NCBI RefSeq assembly: GCF_017427765.1
Contig: NZ_JAFRSC010000030.1
Span: 1 to 51,496 of the forward strand
DNA length: 51,496 bases
Reading direction: 5' to 3'
Source: Methanobrevibacter sp.
GTDB lineage: Archaea; Methanobacteriota; Methanobacteria; Methanobacteriales; Methanobacteriaceae
Shown: positions 18,174 to 27,031 of the stretch, piece by piece
How the letters are laid out: the number at the start of each line of letters is the position of its first letter
Numbering within the stretch: the first letter of the stretch is position 1
Made by a program: the position numbers and the translations under genes
Notes under the pieces: model-generated
The model's input: only the letters and a program-made list of their open reading frames with translations
What the model was told of the DNA's origin: nothing
Databases searched by the model: none

Positions 18174-19174
18174 TCTATCACATCATTTAAAAGTAAATAT
18201 GGTGCAAAATTAGTGATTATCAGGTCTGCTCCAGCCCTTTTAATTGAAAGCAATGATTCAAGAATAGCCCTTTCGGTAAGATATCCCTTTTCGATTGCAG
18301 CCATTATCATTGAATATTCACCACTTACGTTATATGCAACCAAAGGAAGCATGAATTCATCACGAACCATTCTGACAACGTCCAAGTATGGAAGCGCAGG
18401 TTTTACCATCAAAAAGTCCGCACCTTCAATTACGTCAAGTTCACATTCCCTTATGGCTTCAACAGCATTTCCAGGATCCATCTGATAGGATTTTCTGTCT
18501 CCCAAATGTGGTGATGAACAGGCCGCAACCCTGAACGGTTCGTAAAATGCAGAGGCATATTTGGCCGAATAGGACATTATCATGACATTTTCATAACCTT
18601 CATCATCCAAAGTTTGTCTGATTGCACCGACTCTGCCATCCATCATATCTGAAGGAGCAACAATATCTGCACCCGCTTCTGCATGAGACAATGCGACTTT
18701 TGCAATATACGGAAGAGATTCGTCATTAAGTATTTCAATTCCGTCATCAGTATCATCATTATCCTTTATCATTCCGCAATGGCCATGAGAAGTATACTGA
18801 CATAAACATACATCACTGATAATTACAAGATTTGTTTCTTTTTTAAGTTTTCTGATGGCTTTTTGAACAATTCCTGTTGCGGAATAATCCGGAGAAGCTA
18901 TTTCATCTTTGGTTTCTTCTTTTGGTATTCCAAATATAATGATTGATTTTAAACCTTTATCCTCAAGCTGTTTTGCAAATTCAACTCCAGCATCAAGAGA
19001 ATACCTGAATTCACCGGGAAGTGATGATATTTCTTCCTTTTCCATCTCCTGAAGCTCTTCTTTAAAATAAATTGGATAAATCAAATCTTCTTTTTGAAGT
19101 TTTGTTTCACGAACAATATCTCTGATTTTAGCATTTTTTCTAAGTCTTCTCATTCTTGTAGTTGGAAATTCCAT
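18170..19174 (-). CDS. hemB: Delta-aminolevulinic acid dehydratase (porphobilinogen synthase)
   Basis: A 334-residue enzyme that condenses two 5-aminolevulinates to porphobilinogen. It has the zinc-binding cysteines ([14 protein letters not shown]), [14 protein letters not shown], the active lysines in [15 protein letters not shown] and [12 protein letters not shown], and the C-terminal [11 protein letters not shown]. Zinc dependence is inferred from those cysteines. I start at ATG 19174 ([12 protein letters not shown] follows, the family start); an upstream ATG at 19195 has no family-like sequence. It is followed by the CitG-like gene with a 4-base overlap. Confidence 0.97.
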   Translation of the reverse strand: MEFPTTRMRRLRKNAKIRDIVRETKLQKEDLIYPIYFKEELQEMEKEEISSLPGEFRYSLDAGVEFAKQLEDKGLKSIIIFGIPKEETKDEIASPDYSATGIVQKAIRKLKKETNLVIISDVCLCQYTSHGHCGMIKDNDDTDDGIEILNDESLPYIAKVALSHAEAGADIVAPSDMMDGRVGAIRQTLDDEGYENVMIMSYSAKYASAFYEPFRVAACSSPHLGDRKSYQMDPGNAVEAIRECELDVIEGADFLMVKPALPYLDVVRMVRDEFMLPLVAYNVSGEYSMIMAAIEKGYLTERAILESLLSIKRAGADLIITNFAPYLLLNDVIE

Positions 19175-19388
19175 TGTAATCACTTTAATAATCATTTGCT
19201 ACATAACTTTCTCAGTAACATTTTCTTAAATTAAAATATGAATTTGAATATTAATTAATTTTATGCAATATTCCGGAAAAAAATATATTAATTACTTCTA
19301 GCTGTGGAGCTCAAGGAAGTTCAACCATTTAAACATTTAAAAACATTAACATACAAATATTACATCAGTTATTAAAAAGAGGCTTAAA

Positions 19389-20486
19389 ATGTCAAATTCA
19401 ATTGGAGAAAAATTTAAAATTACAAGTTTTGGGGCAAGCCATGGCGTAGCTGTCGGAGCTGTTGTTGATGGGTGTCCGGCAAATCTTGAGTTAAGTGCTG
19501 AAGACATTCAAAAAGAACTGGATAAAAGGAAACCTGGAACCAGTAAAGTTACAACAGTAAGAAAAGAAGCTGATGAAGTTCAAATTTTATCAGGAATTTT
19601 TGAAGGAAAAACTGATGGAACACCTATTACCGGAGTAATATTTAATAAAAATCAACATTCAAAAGATTATTCCATGTTCAAAGACACTCCACGCCCATCC
19701 CACGGAGATTTCGGATGGATGAGCAAATACGGAAACTACGATTACAATGGTGGTGGAAGAGGAAGCGGAAGAGTAACAATAGGACATGTAATCGGTGGAG
19801 CAATAGCTAAAAAGCTTTTAAGAACCCAAAATATTGAAATCATCTCCCACGTAGTTCAAATCGGAAACATTAAAGCAGAGCCTCAAGAATTTGATACACT
19901 TAAAGAAAATATCGAAAAAAATCCAATAAGATGTGGAGATTTGGATGCTGCAGGCAAAATGGAAGAGTTAATCTTATCCAAAAAAGCGGAAGGTGATTCT
20001 GTTGGAGGAATCGTTGAAACCATAGCTGTCGGAGCTCCTCAAGGTCTTGGAGAGCCTGTTTTTGAAAGACTGGATGGTGATCTTGCAAGAATATTAATGA
20101 ATATTGGCGCCGTTAAAGGTGTGGAAATCGGTCTTGGATTTGATGTTGCAAACCACACTGCATCTGAAATTAATGATGAATATCAAATTGATGACGGCAA
20201 AATCACTACAAAAACAAACAATTCCGGTGGAATCATTGGCGGAATGAGCAATGGAATGCCAATCGTTTCAAGAATTGCAGTCAAACCTACCCCATCAATT
20301 TCAAAATGCCAAAATTCAATTAATCTAGAAAAAATGGAAAATGAAAAAATAGAAATTAAAGGAAGACATGATCCGTGTATCTGCCCTAGAGTGACAGTAG
20401 TGGCTGAATCAAGTACTGCAATTGTTCTTGCAGACCATATGATTCGCTCAGGATTCATTCATCCTACAAATCTAAACAAAATTTAA
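19389..20486 (+). CDS. aroC: Chorismate synthase
   Basis: A 365-residue enzyme that converts 5-enolpyruvylshikimate 3-phosphate to chorismate using reduced flavin. [18 protein letters not shown] at the N-terminus, [14 protein letters not shown], the [11 protein letters not shown] loop, [21 protein letters not shown] and [15 protein letters not shown] are all signature segments. The ATG is preceded by GAGG. Its stop overlaps by 4 bases the stop of the convergent MBL-fold gene. Confidence 0.98.
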   Translation: MSNSIGEKFKITSFGASHGVAVGAVVDGCPANLELSAEDIQKELDKRKPGTSKVTTVRKEADEVQILSGIFEGKTDGTPITGVIFNKNQHSKDYSMFKDTPRPSHGDFGWMSKYGNYDYNGGGRGSGRVTIGHVIGGAIAKKLLRTQNIEIISHVVQIGNIKAEPQEFDTLKENIEKNPIRCGDLDAAGKMEELILSKKAEGDSVGGIVETIAVGAPQGLGEPVFERLDGDLARILMNIGAVKGVEIGLGFDVANHTASEINDEYQIDDGKITTKTNNSGGIIGGMSNGMPIVSRIAVKPTPSISKCQNSINLEKMENEKIEIKGRHDPCICPRVTVVAESSTAIVLADHMIRSGFIHPTNLNKI

Positions 20487-21406
20487 TTCTTTTTCATAAA
20501 AGAGACTTCATCAAATTCGTTATGCTTGAATGCAAGCTGATAAGAGTTTTTTCTCTCGGCATTAAACATTTTATGATTTGTACTGTGACTTGGTGAGTTT
20601 ACATCTTTTAGAGATATCAATCTGAATCTCCTAGGATTGTTGTAATTTACATTGAATGACAAACCGTCAAATGCTGCAATAGTTTTAACACCTGTTTGTT
20701 TGGAAATTTTTTTGGCCTCAGTTACCGGATTGTTGGAAATCATCTTAAGACCCAAATGAGTCATTACAGCAACTTTCGGTTTAACTTCATTAATCAAATC
20801 AACGAAGTTTCTAGTGCACATATGTCCATTAATTGTCCGGTTGCCCGGCCTTAAAACACTAGCTATTAAAATATCTGCCCCCTCATGATAATCAGCCAGA
20901 CCATCAAAATAACCAGTATCTGATGTGTAAGAAACTTTAAAACCATTGTAATCAATTTGAAAACCGCAACCGGTAGGGTCACCATGTTCTGTTTTTGTGC
21001 CTTTTATAGAAATATTGTCAACTTCACTAACTTCACCAGGCCTTAAAGCAACTTTTCTTGATTTTGATTGGTGATAAGAAGATATGCATGGACCCCAGGC
21101 TTCAAAACCGTTTAAAACACTCTCACTTCCGAATATGGTTCCAAACTCTCGAGTCATTCCTCTTGTCATGGACTCTATAAGAATTTCCGCATCGTTATAA
21201 TGATCTGTGTGTGCATGAGTTACAAAAACACCACTCAAATTACGTGGGTCAAATCCGAATTGATAAGTTCTCACCAAAGCTCCTGGACCTGGATCTATAT
21301 GATAATTCTTTCCGCCCAAATTATCGATACGGAACCCTCCAGTCATTCTTCGCTGTGAAATGGCGGAAAACCTTCCACCTCCACTACCTAAAAATGTAAT
21401 CTTCAT
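20483..21406 (-). CDS. MBL-fold metallo-hydrolase
   Basis: A 307-residue metallo-beta-lactamase-fold protein with the zinc motif THAHTDH near residue 63, a later [11 protein letters not shown] histidine, SDTGYFDG and VMTHLG. The N-terminus [10 protein letters not shown] and the layout are closest to the RNase Z/PhnP-like branch, but the catalytic arm of RNase Z is not obvious. The last 60 residues are an extra basic region. Substrate unknown. It is downstream of, and probably cotranscribed with, the DUF2121-type gene (11-base gap). Confidence 0.85.
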   Translation of the reverse strand: MKITFLGSGGGRFSAISQRRMTGGFRIDNLGGKNYHIDPGPGALVRTYQFGFDPRNLSGVFVTHAHTDHYNDAEILIESMTRGMTREFGTIFGSESVLNGFEAWGPCISSYHQSKSRKVALRPGEVSEVDNISIKGTKTEHGDPTGCGFQIDYNGFKVSYTSDTGYFDGLADYHEGADILIASVLRPGNRTINGHMCTRNFVDLINEVKPKVAVMTHLGLKMISNNPVTEAKKISKQTGVKTIAAFDGLSFNVNYNNPRRFRLISLKDVNSPSHSTNHKMFNAERKNSYQLAFKHNEFDEVSFMKKN

Positions 21407-21417
21407 TTAAACCCCCA

Positions 21418-22338
21418 TCATAATGAACATAATATTATATCGCATTTGAGAGGGGATTTATCCTTTTTAAGGCGTAAATCTTCATCTTCAATGACAACCT
21501 TATCTCCTATCTTAATATTGTCACTGTCGCTGAACATCAATACATTCTGACCAGGTGCTGCCTTTTGTTTCCAATTGCCGTCCATAGCTTGTGTTTTATC
21601 ATTTAGCTGGACTTGAATCATGTTTCCGTCAATTGAAACAACCTTGCCAATTTCACCTTTGTCAATGATTTTGCTAGCCATATCAATTGCAATATTCTGC
21701 TGAACCAATTGTTCAGTTAATTCCTGTCTGAATTTAGTCAATACTTTAATATCATTATCTATAGTTATATTGAGGTGTTTTTGAGCTTGGGCAGTGTCGA
21801 ATTTTGGTTGCTGAAGTAATGTATCAAATTTATCACCAACAGTCGGTGTTTTAGATGAAACTTCCGCAAGAATATCCTCAAATACTTCACCCATATATTT
21901 TAAGCTTTGGCTAGCTTTCCATTTTCTTTGAATGAGTATTTGAGCCAATTGTTTTGCATAATTATTTCCAAATATGATTATTCCTTTTTCACCGGCTTTA
22001 CGGGATTGGGTATCTGAACCTAACAGTTCAACAATTTGATAACCGTTGGTAGTTCCGTAAATTCTTCTACGTTTGGTTTCAAAAGTTCCTTTTGTACTTA
22101 CCTCTCCTCTAACTGAATTGCCTACAATTTTTAATTTGGTTGAATCATCAGTAATCTTAATAGAAATTCCCAAATCTCCTGCACGCTTTTTAAACTCATC
22201 ATCAGTTCTGATTTTTCCCTCATATAATTCATCTTCTAATTGTTTTAAATTCCTTTTATCACCGAAATATCCTATCTTTCTTTTATCTCCAGTCATTACA
22301 CATCCTTTTTTACCAATGTAAGCGATAATTAAGCTCAT
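21418..22338 (-). CDS. Conserved methanogen protein, DUF2121 type
   Basis: A 306-residue protein that I recognise as a DUF2121-type family restricted mainly to methanogens. The start LIIAYIGKKGCVMTGDKRKI resembles the first strands of Ntn-hydrolases such as proteasome beta subunits, although there is no exposed catalytic Thr or Cys at position 1. A helical centre (residues about 130-220) is followed by a beta-rich end (GKVVSIDGNMIQVQLND, GDKVVIEDEDL). No function is established. Confidence 0.72.
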   Translation of the reverse strand: MSLIIAYIGKKGCVMTGDKRKIGYFGDKRNLKQLEDELYEGKIRTDDEFKKRAGDLGISIKITDDSTKLKIVGNSVRGEVSTKGTFETKRRRIYGTTNGYQIVELLGSDTQSRKAGEKGIIIFGNNYAKQLAQILIQRKWKASQSLKYMGEVFEDILAEVSSKTPTVGDKFDTLLQQPKFDTAQAQKHLNITIDNDIKVLTKFRQELTEQLVQQNIAIDMASKIIDKGEIGKVVSIDGNMIQVQLNDKTQAMDGNWKQKAAPGQNVLMFSDSDNIKIGDKVVIEDEDLRLKKDKSPLKCDIILCSL

Positions 22339-22660
22339 AATATCCCCTAATTAGATATTTTAAAATCTTTAAAATATCAGAAATTTATTATTTATATATA
22401 ATTATATTAATCATGTATTAAATAGTTTAATAGAATTAAAAAAATTTAGCAAAAATTAACGATTAAAAAAACAAATTAAAATTTTCAAATAAAATAAAAA
22501 AGAATATACAAGCATTGAATTTATTTTATAAGAAATTAAAATGATGTTTAAACAACATATTTAAATATGAATATAACAATAAATATGATTATAATAATTG
22601 TTAATTATTTATCATTATAGATTAGTATAATGTTAACAAAAATTATTAGGAGAAAAACAT
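22339..22660. promoter_or_regulatory. Long AT-rich leader ahead of the ADP-forming acyl-CoA synthetase
   Basis: This 322-base gap has no convincing gene. It contains a perfect 14-base palindrome CATATTTAAATATG at 22556-22569 and, at 22592-22603, TAATAATTGTTA, one base different from the palindrome found in the thiol-island promoters. AGGAG precedes the downstream ATG. It also serves as the promoter of the leftward DUF2121-type gene. Confidence 0.5.
22592..22603. promoter_or_regulatory. Possible weak copy of the TAACAATTGTTA operator
   Basis: TAATAATTGTTA matches 11 of 12 positions of the site seen at 26870 and 31501. In such AT-rich DNA a one-off match may be chance. Confidence 0.25.
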
Positions 22661-24757
22661 ATGATAGATCTCAATAAAATGTTTAAACCTGACTCCGTGG
22701 CTGTTATTGGGGCTTCCAATACACCTGGAAAAGTAGGATACATTATTGTCGACAACCTCATTAACGATGGATTTGAAGGCGAAATATATCCAGTAAACCC
22801 AAAAGGTGGGGAAATTTTAGGTAAAAAAGCATATGCAAACATAACCGATGTCCCTGGAGATGTTGATTTAGTAATTATTACAATACCATCTCCATTTGTA
22901 AATACTGCTGTTAAAGAATGCGGTGAAAAAGGCGTTAAAAATATGGTAGTAATTACCGCAGGATTTAAAGAAGTAGGTGGAGAAGGAGCTAAATTAGAAG
23001 CTGAACTAACAGCTCTTGGTAAAGAATATGGAATAAACATTATTGGACCAAACAGTTTAGGAATTACCGATTCACATACTCCATTAAACGGATCATTTTC
23101 ACAAATGATGCCACCAACAGGAAATATTGCATTCATTTCCCAAAGTGGAGCGATGATGGTTGCAATCATCGATTGGAGTGTAACTTCAGGAATCGGATTT
23201 AGTAAAGTAATAAGTTTAGGTAACAAAGCAGGCGTAAATGAAATTGAATTATTACAATACCTTGCTGAAGATGACGAAACTGCAGTAATTATCTGTTATT
23301 TAGAATCCATTTCTGATGATGAAGACTTTGTAAGAACCATGAGAGAAACTGCAGTCAAAAAACCAATCATTATCCTCAAATCAGGTTCAAGTAGTGCAGG
23401 AGCAGAAGCTGCATCCTCACACACAGGAGCACTTGCAGGCAGTGATTTGGCATTCGATACTTCATTTAGACAATCAGGAATCATGCGTGTGGAAACCATG
23501 GCAGAACTGTTTGATTTAGGTTTAGCATTCTCCAAAGCACCACTTCCAAAAGGTGACAATGTAGCTATTATTACCAATGCAGGTGGAGGAGGAGTTTTAA
23601 CCGTAGACGCTATGGAAAAAGCAGGTCTAAACCTTGTCCAGTTTGATGAAGAAACCACTGCAAAACTGAAAGAATGCGTAACTGAAGAAGGTAGTGCCAA
23701 AAACCCTATTGACGTATTGGGTGATGCACCTGTAAGCAGATACAAAGAATCATTAGAAATAGTTCTTGCTCATGAGGACGTTGACAGTTTAATTATTATG
23801 GTATGTCCTACTGCATCAGCAGACCCAGATGGAATTGCACAGGCAATCCTTGAAGAGAGAAAAGAATTTGACAAACCAATAATTGTAGTAAATATGGGTG
23901 GTCCATCCTTTGAAGCTGCAAATGAAGCTTTAAGAGCAAACGGAGTGCCAACTTACGTATTCCCTGAAACTGCAGTAACCGCACTTGAAGCTATGACAAG
24001 ATATGCTAAATTGCCAGAAAGACAATACGACGATGTTGTCGAAAATGTTGATGATGTTGACAAAGATGCCGTAAAAGCAATATTTGAAAAAGTAACTGCT
24101 GACGGAAGAGACACATTACTTGGTAGTGAAGCATATGCAGTAGCTGAAGCTTACGGAATTTCAGCAGCACCAATCAAATTATCCACAAGTGCTGATGAAG
24201 CAGCAGAACTTGCTCGTGAAATGGAATTCCCAGTCGTGCTTAAAATCGCATCAGATAAAATCCTACACAAATCAGATATTGGTGGTGTAAAAGTCGGAAT
24301 TGAAAATGAAGACGAAGCTAAAGCAGCATACGATGAAATCATTGCAAATGCAAAAGCTGCACACCCAGACATTATCCCTGATGGTGTAGAAGTACAAAAA
24401 ATGATGGATTCCGGTGAAGAAGTCATTGTAGGTATGATTAAAGACAAACAATTCGGACCGATGATTGCATTCGGTATGGGTGGAATCTATGTTAACCTTA
24501 TTGAAGATGTAGCTTTCAATTTAGCTAAAGGTCTATCCTCACAGGAAATTGAGGAACAAATTGAAAGTACCAAAGTATCCAAATTGCTTGAAGGTTACAG
24601 AGGAGAAGCACCTTGCGATGTAGAAGAAGTTAAAGAAGCTATTAAAAGAGTAGCAAGATTAACTTTAGACTTCCCGGAAATTACAGAGTTAGATATTAAC
24701 CCAATCTTCGTTTACGAAGAAGGTTCATCTGCACTCGATATTAAAATCAAATTATAA
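22661..24757 (+). CDS. acd: ADP-forming acetate/acyl-CoA synthetase (fused alpha-beta)
   Basis: A 698-residue NDP-forming acyl-CoA synthetase that interconverts acyl-CoA, ADP and phosphate with acid, CoA and ATP. The N-terminus is a CoA-binding Rossmann domain (VAVIGASNTPGKVG), the middle holds the ligase domains with the phosphorylated His at residue 254 (SSHTGALAGSD), and the C-terminal third is an ATP-grasp domain (FPVVLKIASDKILHKSDIGG, ELDINPIFVYEEG). The natural acid is unknown; acetate is common in archaea. It has a strong AGGAG site, a long leader and a good terminator, so it is monocistronic. Confidence 0.95.
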   Translation: MIDLNKMFKPDSVAVIGASNTPGKVGYIIVDNLINDGFEGEIYPVNPKGGEILGKKAYANITDVPGDVDLVIITIPSPFVNTAVKECGEKGVKNMVVITAGFKEVGGEGAKLEAELTALGKEYGINIIGPNSLGITDSHTPLNGSFSQMMPPTGNIAFISQSGAMMVAIIDWSVTSGIGFSKVISLGNKAGVNEIELLQYLAEDDETAVIICYLESISDDEDFVRTMRETAVKKPIIILKSGSSSAGAEAASSHTGALAGSDLAFDTSFRQSGIMRVETMAELFDLGLAFSKAPLPKGDNVAIITNAGGGGVLTVDAMEKAGLNLVQFDEETTAKLKECVTEEGSAKNPIDVLGDAPVSRYKESLEIVLAHEDVDSLIIMVCPTASADPDGIAQAILEERKEFDKPIIVVNMGGPSFEAANEALRANGVPTYVFPETAVTALEAMTRYAKLPERQYDDVVENVDDVDKDAVKAIFEKVTADGRDTLLGSEAYAVAEAYGISAAPIKLSTSADEAAELAREMEFPVVLKIASDKILHKSDIGGVKVGIENEDEAKAAYDEIIANAKAAHPDIIPDGVEVQKMMDSGEEVIVGMIKDKQFGPMIAFGMGGIYVNLIEDVAFNLAKGLSSQEIEEQIESTKVSKLLEGYRGEAPCDVEEVKEAIKRVARLTLDFPEITELDINPIFVYEEGSSALDIKIKL

Positions 24758-24795
24758 TTTCTCAATCTCGAGAAATTACTCTTTTTTCTTTTTTT
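24756..24795 (+). terminator. Terminator after acd
   Basis: An 8-base perfect stem (AATTTCTC / GAGAAATT, 6-base loop) overlapping the acd stop is followed by CTTTTTTCTTTTTTT. Confidence 0.65.
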
Positions 24796-24814
24796 AAAAT
24801 CAAAATGTGATAAC

Positions 24815-25153
24815 ATGAATGGTGAGCTTGATTTAGAATTATATACTATTTCTATAATTGGTTTGAACAACGCTCTAGAAACTTTAGATAAAACATCCTT
24901 TGAAGAAATTTCCAATAATTTAGAAGAGTTTTATCAAGATGTGATTAATGATTTAAACCAAGAAGAAATCCAAATGAATGACTATTATATGTTTTTTGAA
25001 AATGGAAGAACCATTTTTCCACAATATATTGAAACACTAAAAAAAATCGATAACGACGAACTTAAAGAAAGTTTAACCTCATTAATTAACACTTTTGAAA
25101 ACTTAAACAAAATAGTCAGTGCTTTTCCAGCACAACAGGAAATGATACAATGA
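24815..25153 (+). CDS. Uncharacterised acidic helical protein
   Basis: A 112-residue acidic protein that appears fully alpha-helical (LYTISIIGLNNALETL, NDELKESLTSLINTFENLNKIV), with no cysteines or membrane segments. I do not recognise a family. Its stop overlaps the start of the DUF447-type gene (ATGA), so the two are translated together and are probably functional partners. Confidence 0.68.
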   Translation: MNGELDLELYTISIIGLNNALETLDKTSFEEISNNLEEFYQDVINDLNQEEIQMNDYYMFFENGRTIFPQYIETLKKIDNDELKESLTSLINTFENLNKIVSAFPAQQEMIQ

Positions 25154-25776
25154 ACGACAATTTAGAAAGAATCGGAATTTACACTGATGAGAGATATGAA
25201 TGCATTTACACCACTATTGACAGCAAAGGAAATAAAAATTCAGCAGCAATAGGATTGAAATATTTCGGCGAAGACAATATCGGATGCAGAATCTTTGAAG
25301 GTTCTACAACTTTAAAAAACATACAGGAAACTAAAAAATACGTTGTAAATATTACTCAAGACCCGTTAATTTTTACCAAATCAACTATCGATAAACTTCC
25401 AGATGAATTCTACACAGATGATGAAAATATTGCGATTCTTAAAGATGCCGGATCATATATTATCGTTGATGTTGTTGATATTACAGAACAGAAACCAGAA
25501 AACACACCTATCGATAATGACCAGAGCATTTTCATGATTAGGGGTAAAATACAAGCAGTCGTTATTAAAGATGAAAGCATTAAGGCATTTAACCGTGGAC
25601 TGTCAGGAATAATCGAATGTCTTGTTAACGTATCAAGATATAAGATTGTTGATGATGAAAAAAGAGCAGAATATATGGGTCGAGTCATTGAAAACAATAG
25701 AATGATTTCCAGAATAGGAAACGATGAAACTAAAGAATGTATGAGACTTATAAAAGAAGAATACGAAAAAAACTAA
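25150..25776 (+). CDS. DUF447-type flavin-binding-fold protein
   Basis: A 208-residue protein of the DUF447 type: a split beta-barrel like FMN-binding flavoproteins, with YECIYTTIDSKGNKNSAAIGL at the N-terminus, GCRIFEGSTTLKNIQETKKYVVN and the C-terminal helices (FNRGLSGIIECLVNVSRYKI). Flavin binding is inferred from the fold family; the role is unknown. It overlaps the upstream acidic gene by 4 bases and converges with the solute-binding protein gene. Confidence 0.82.
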   Translation: MNDNLERIGIYTDERYECIYTTIDSKGNKNSAAIGLKYFGEDNIGCRIFEGSTTLKNIQETKKYVVNITQDPLIFTKSTIDKLPDEFYTDDENIAILKDAGSYIIVDVVDITEQKPENTPIDNDQSIFMIRGKIQAVVIKDESIKAFNRGLSGIIECLVNVSRYKIVDDEKRAEYMGRVIENNRMISRIGNDETKECMRLIKEEYEKN

Positions 25777-25798
25777 TTTTTAAAAAAAAAGAAAATTA

Positions 25799-25823
25799 AA
25801 GCATAGCTAAATTAACTATGCTT
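25799..25823 (-). terminator. Terminator of the first solute-binding protein gene
   Basis: A perfect 8-base stem AAGCATAG / CTATGCTT overlaps the stop codon, and on the minus strand a T-rich run (TTTTCTTTTTTTTT) follows. Confidence 0.65.
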
Positions 25824-26787
25824 CCCAGTACAATTTGTCGTGAGGTACGGTACTATTTAAGATACCTACTTCAACTTCAAGTTTTTGGAATGCATCCACG
25901 TCTGCTTTGAAAGAATTATCAATACCAGAGATGAATGGGAAACTTTGTAATGAACTGGCTTCCAAATCTGCATTGGACACAATATCTTCAGGTAAAAGTT
26001 TTACAACAGCACTAGCGTTACCTGCTTCAACTTGTTCGTTGATAAAGTTAGTAGCGTTTTCGTGAATAGCTATAATATCTTTTACAGTATCCTCATGGTC
26101 TTTGATAAATTTGTCAGATGCAACAACAACACAACATGGGTGATTTGGTAAAATAAGTTTAGAATCAGCTAAAACTTTATTTCCAGAATCATTAGCTGCA
26201 ATACTTACATAAGGTTGGAAAGTGATAATTCCATCAATCTGTTTGGTTTTTAATGCATCATTCATTGAAGGAACTTTCATAGCTGAAACGTTTAAATCAT
26301 CAATGGACATTCCATTTTCTTTTAAGTAGTATGTAAGTAAAACATGTTGGATTGAAGCTTCACCAGGAGTTGCAATTGTTTTTCCTTTTAAATCAGCTGC
26401 AGAGTTAATTCCAGAGTCTTGAGTTACAACAATTCCACTACCTTCAGTTTGAGCGGAAGAAATAACTTTTACAGGAACATCTTTTGAAACAGATGATAAA
26501 ACAGGTGCAATTCCCACATATCCAATATCGACTTCACCACTAGCCATAGCAGTCATTAAGTCTCCACCGTTGTTAAATTGAACAAGTTCAGTTGTAATGT
26601 TTTTTTCAGCATATTTACCTTGAGCGTCTGCTACAAATAATGCAGCATCGTGATCAGAAGGTAAATAACCTATCTTTACAGTGTTATCTCCCCCACCTAA
26701 AAAGTCAAAGAGACCTGCACTAGCTGAACCCATTACTAAAAATACAGCAAGTGCCAACACTAAAACAAATGTAATTTTTTTATTCAT
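25816..26787 (-). CDS. Secreted solute-binding protein, NrtA/SsuA/TauA-like (copy 1)
   Basis: A 323-residue periplasmic-binding-protein type II fold. Residues 1-24 are a signal peptide ending in SASA, and the mature part starts VKIGYLPSDHDAALFVA, then FNNGGDLMTAMASGEVDIGYVG, GSGIVV, GKTIATPGEASIQH and the PNHPCCVVVA segment. This is the family used by ABC importers of nitrate, sulfonates, taurine and thiamine precursors. No permease or ATPase gene is nearby. It is a close paralogue of the gene at 31575. The promoter carries the TAACAATTGTTA palindrome and a second palindrome; GGTGAT precedes the ATG. Confidence 0.88.
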   Translation of the reverse strand: MNKKITFVLVLALAVFLVMGSASAGLFDFLGGGDNTVKIGYLPSDHDAALFVADAQGKYAEKNITTELVQFNNGGDLMTAMASGEVDIGYVGIAPVLSSVSKDVPVKVISSAQTEGSGIVVTQDSGINSAADLKGKTIATPGEASIQHVLLTYYLKENGMSIDDLNVSAMKVPSMNDALKTKQIDGIITFQPYVSIAANDSGNKVLADSKLILPNHPCCVVVASDKFIKDHEDTVKDIIAIHENATNFINEQVEAGNASAVVKLLPEDIVSNADLEASSLQSFPFISGIDNSFKADVDAFQKLEVEVGILNSTVPHDKLYWEA

Positions 26788-26801
26788 TTATAATCACCGA
26801 T

Positions 26802-26819
26802 TAATAAGTTAACTTATTA
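26802..26819. promoter_or_regulatory. 18-base perfect palindrome ahead of solute-binding protein 1
   Basis: TAATAAGTTAACTTATTA is a perfect palindrome 15 bases upstream of the start codon, in the transcribed leader. It may be a second operator; no second copy of the full palindrome was found in the window. Confidence 0.45.
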
Positions 26820-26869
26820 TAATAATACTATTTCAAGTAAACTATAAATAAATTACTTATTTAATTTAT

Positions 26870-26881
26870 TAACAATTGTTA
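26870..26881. promoter_or_regulatory. Candidate operator TAACAATTGTTA (solute-binding protein 1)
   Basis: A perfect 12-base palindrome identical to the site at 31501. A TATA-like TTTTTATATA lies about 40 bases upstream on the minus strand (near 26918-26927), which would place the site just downstream of the transcription start. Confidence 0.6.
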
Positions 26882-26947
26882 TATTGAATCCCTATTTAGT
26901 AATTTATTACTTAATACTATATAAAAATTTTGAAAAAAATATAAACA

Positions 26948-26987
26948 ATTGAACCTCTACGGCTTAAAGAAGTCAGAGAGATTCAAT
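26948..26987 (-). terminator. Terminator of the amidotransferase-ligase-fdhD operon
   Basis: The minus strand folds into an 11-pair stem (ATTGAATCTCT with AGAGGTTCAAT, one G-U pair) and is followed by a T-rich run (ATATTTTTTTC). It lies 45 bases after the fdhD-like stop. Confidence 0.6.
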
Positions 26988-27031
26988 TCAAATTCCATAT
27001 TACCATGAGAAATTTTGATTAAAAAAAAAAT

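Noticed and set aside
18090..18485. Plus-strand open frame across the hemB/CitG-like overlap
   Set aside because: Both strands cannot be coding here; the leftward genes have clear family motifs.
19291..19340. A slightly GC-richer patch upstream of aroC that looked like a possible small RNA or tRNA
   Set aside because: It has no cloverleaf, no T-loop GTTCRA pattern in place and no stable stem; I found nothing beyond leader DNA.
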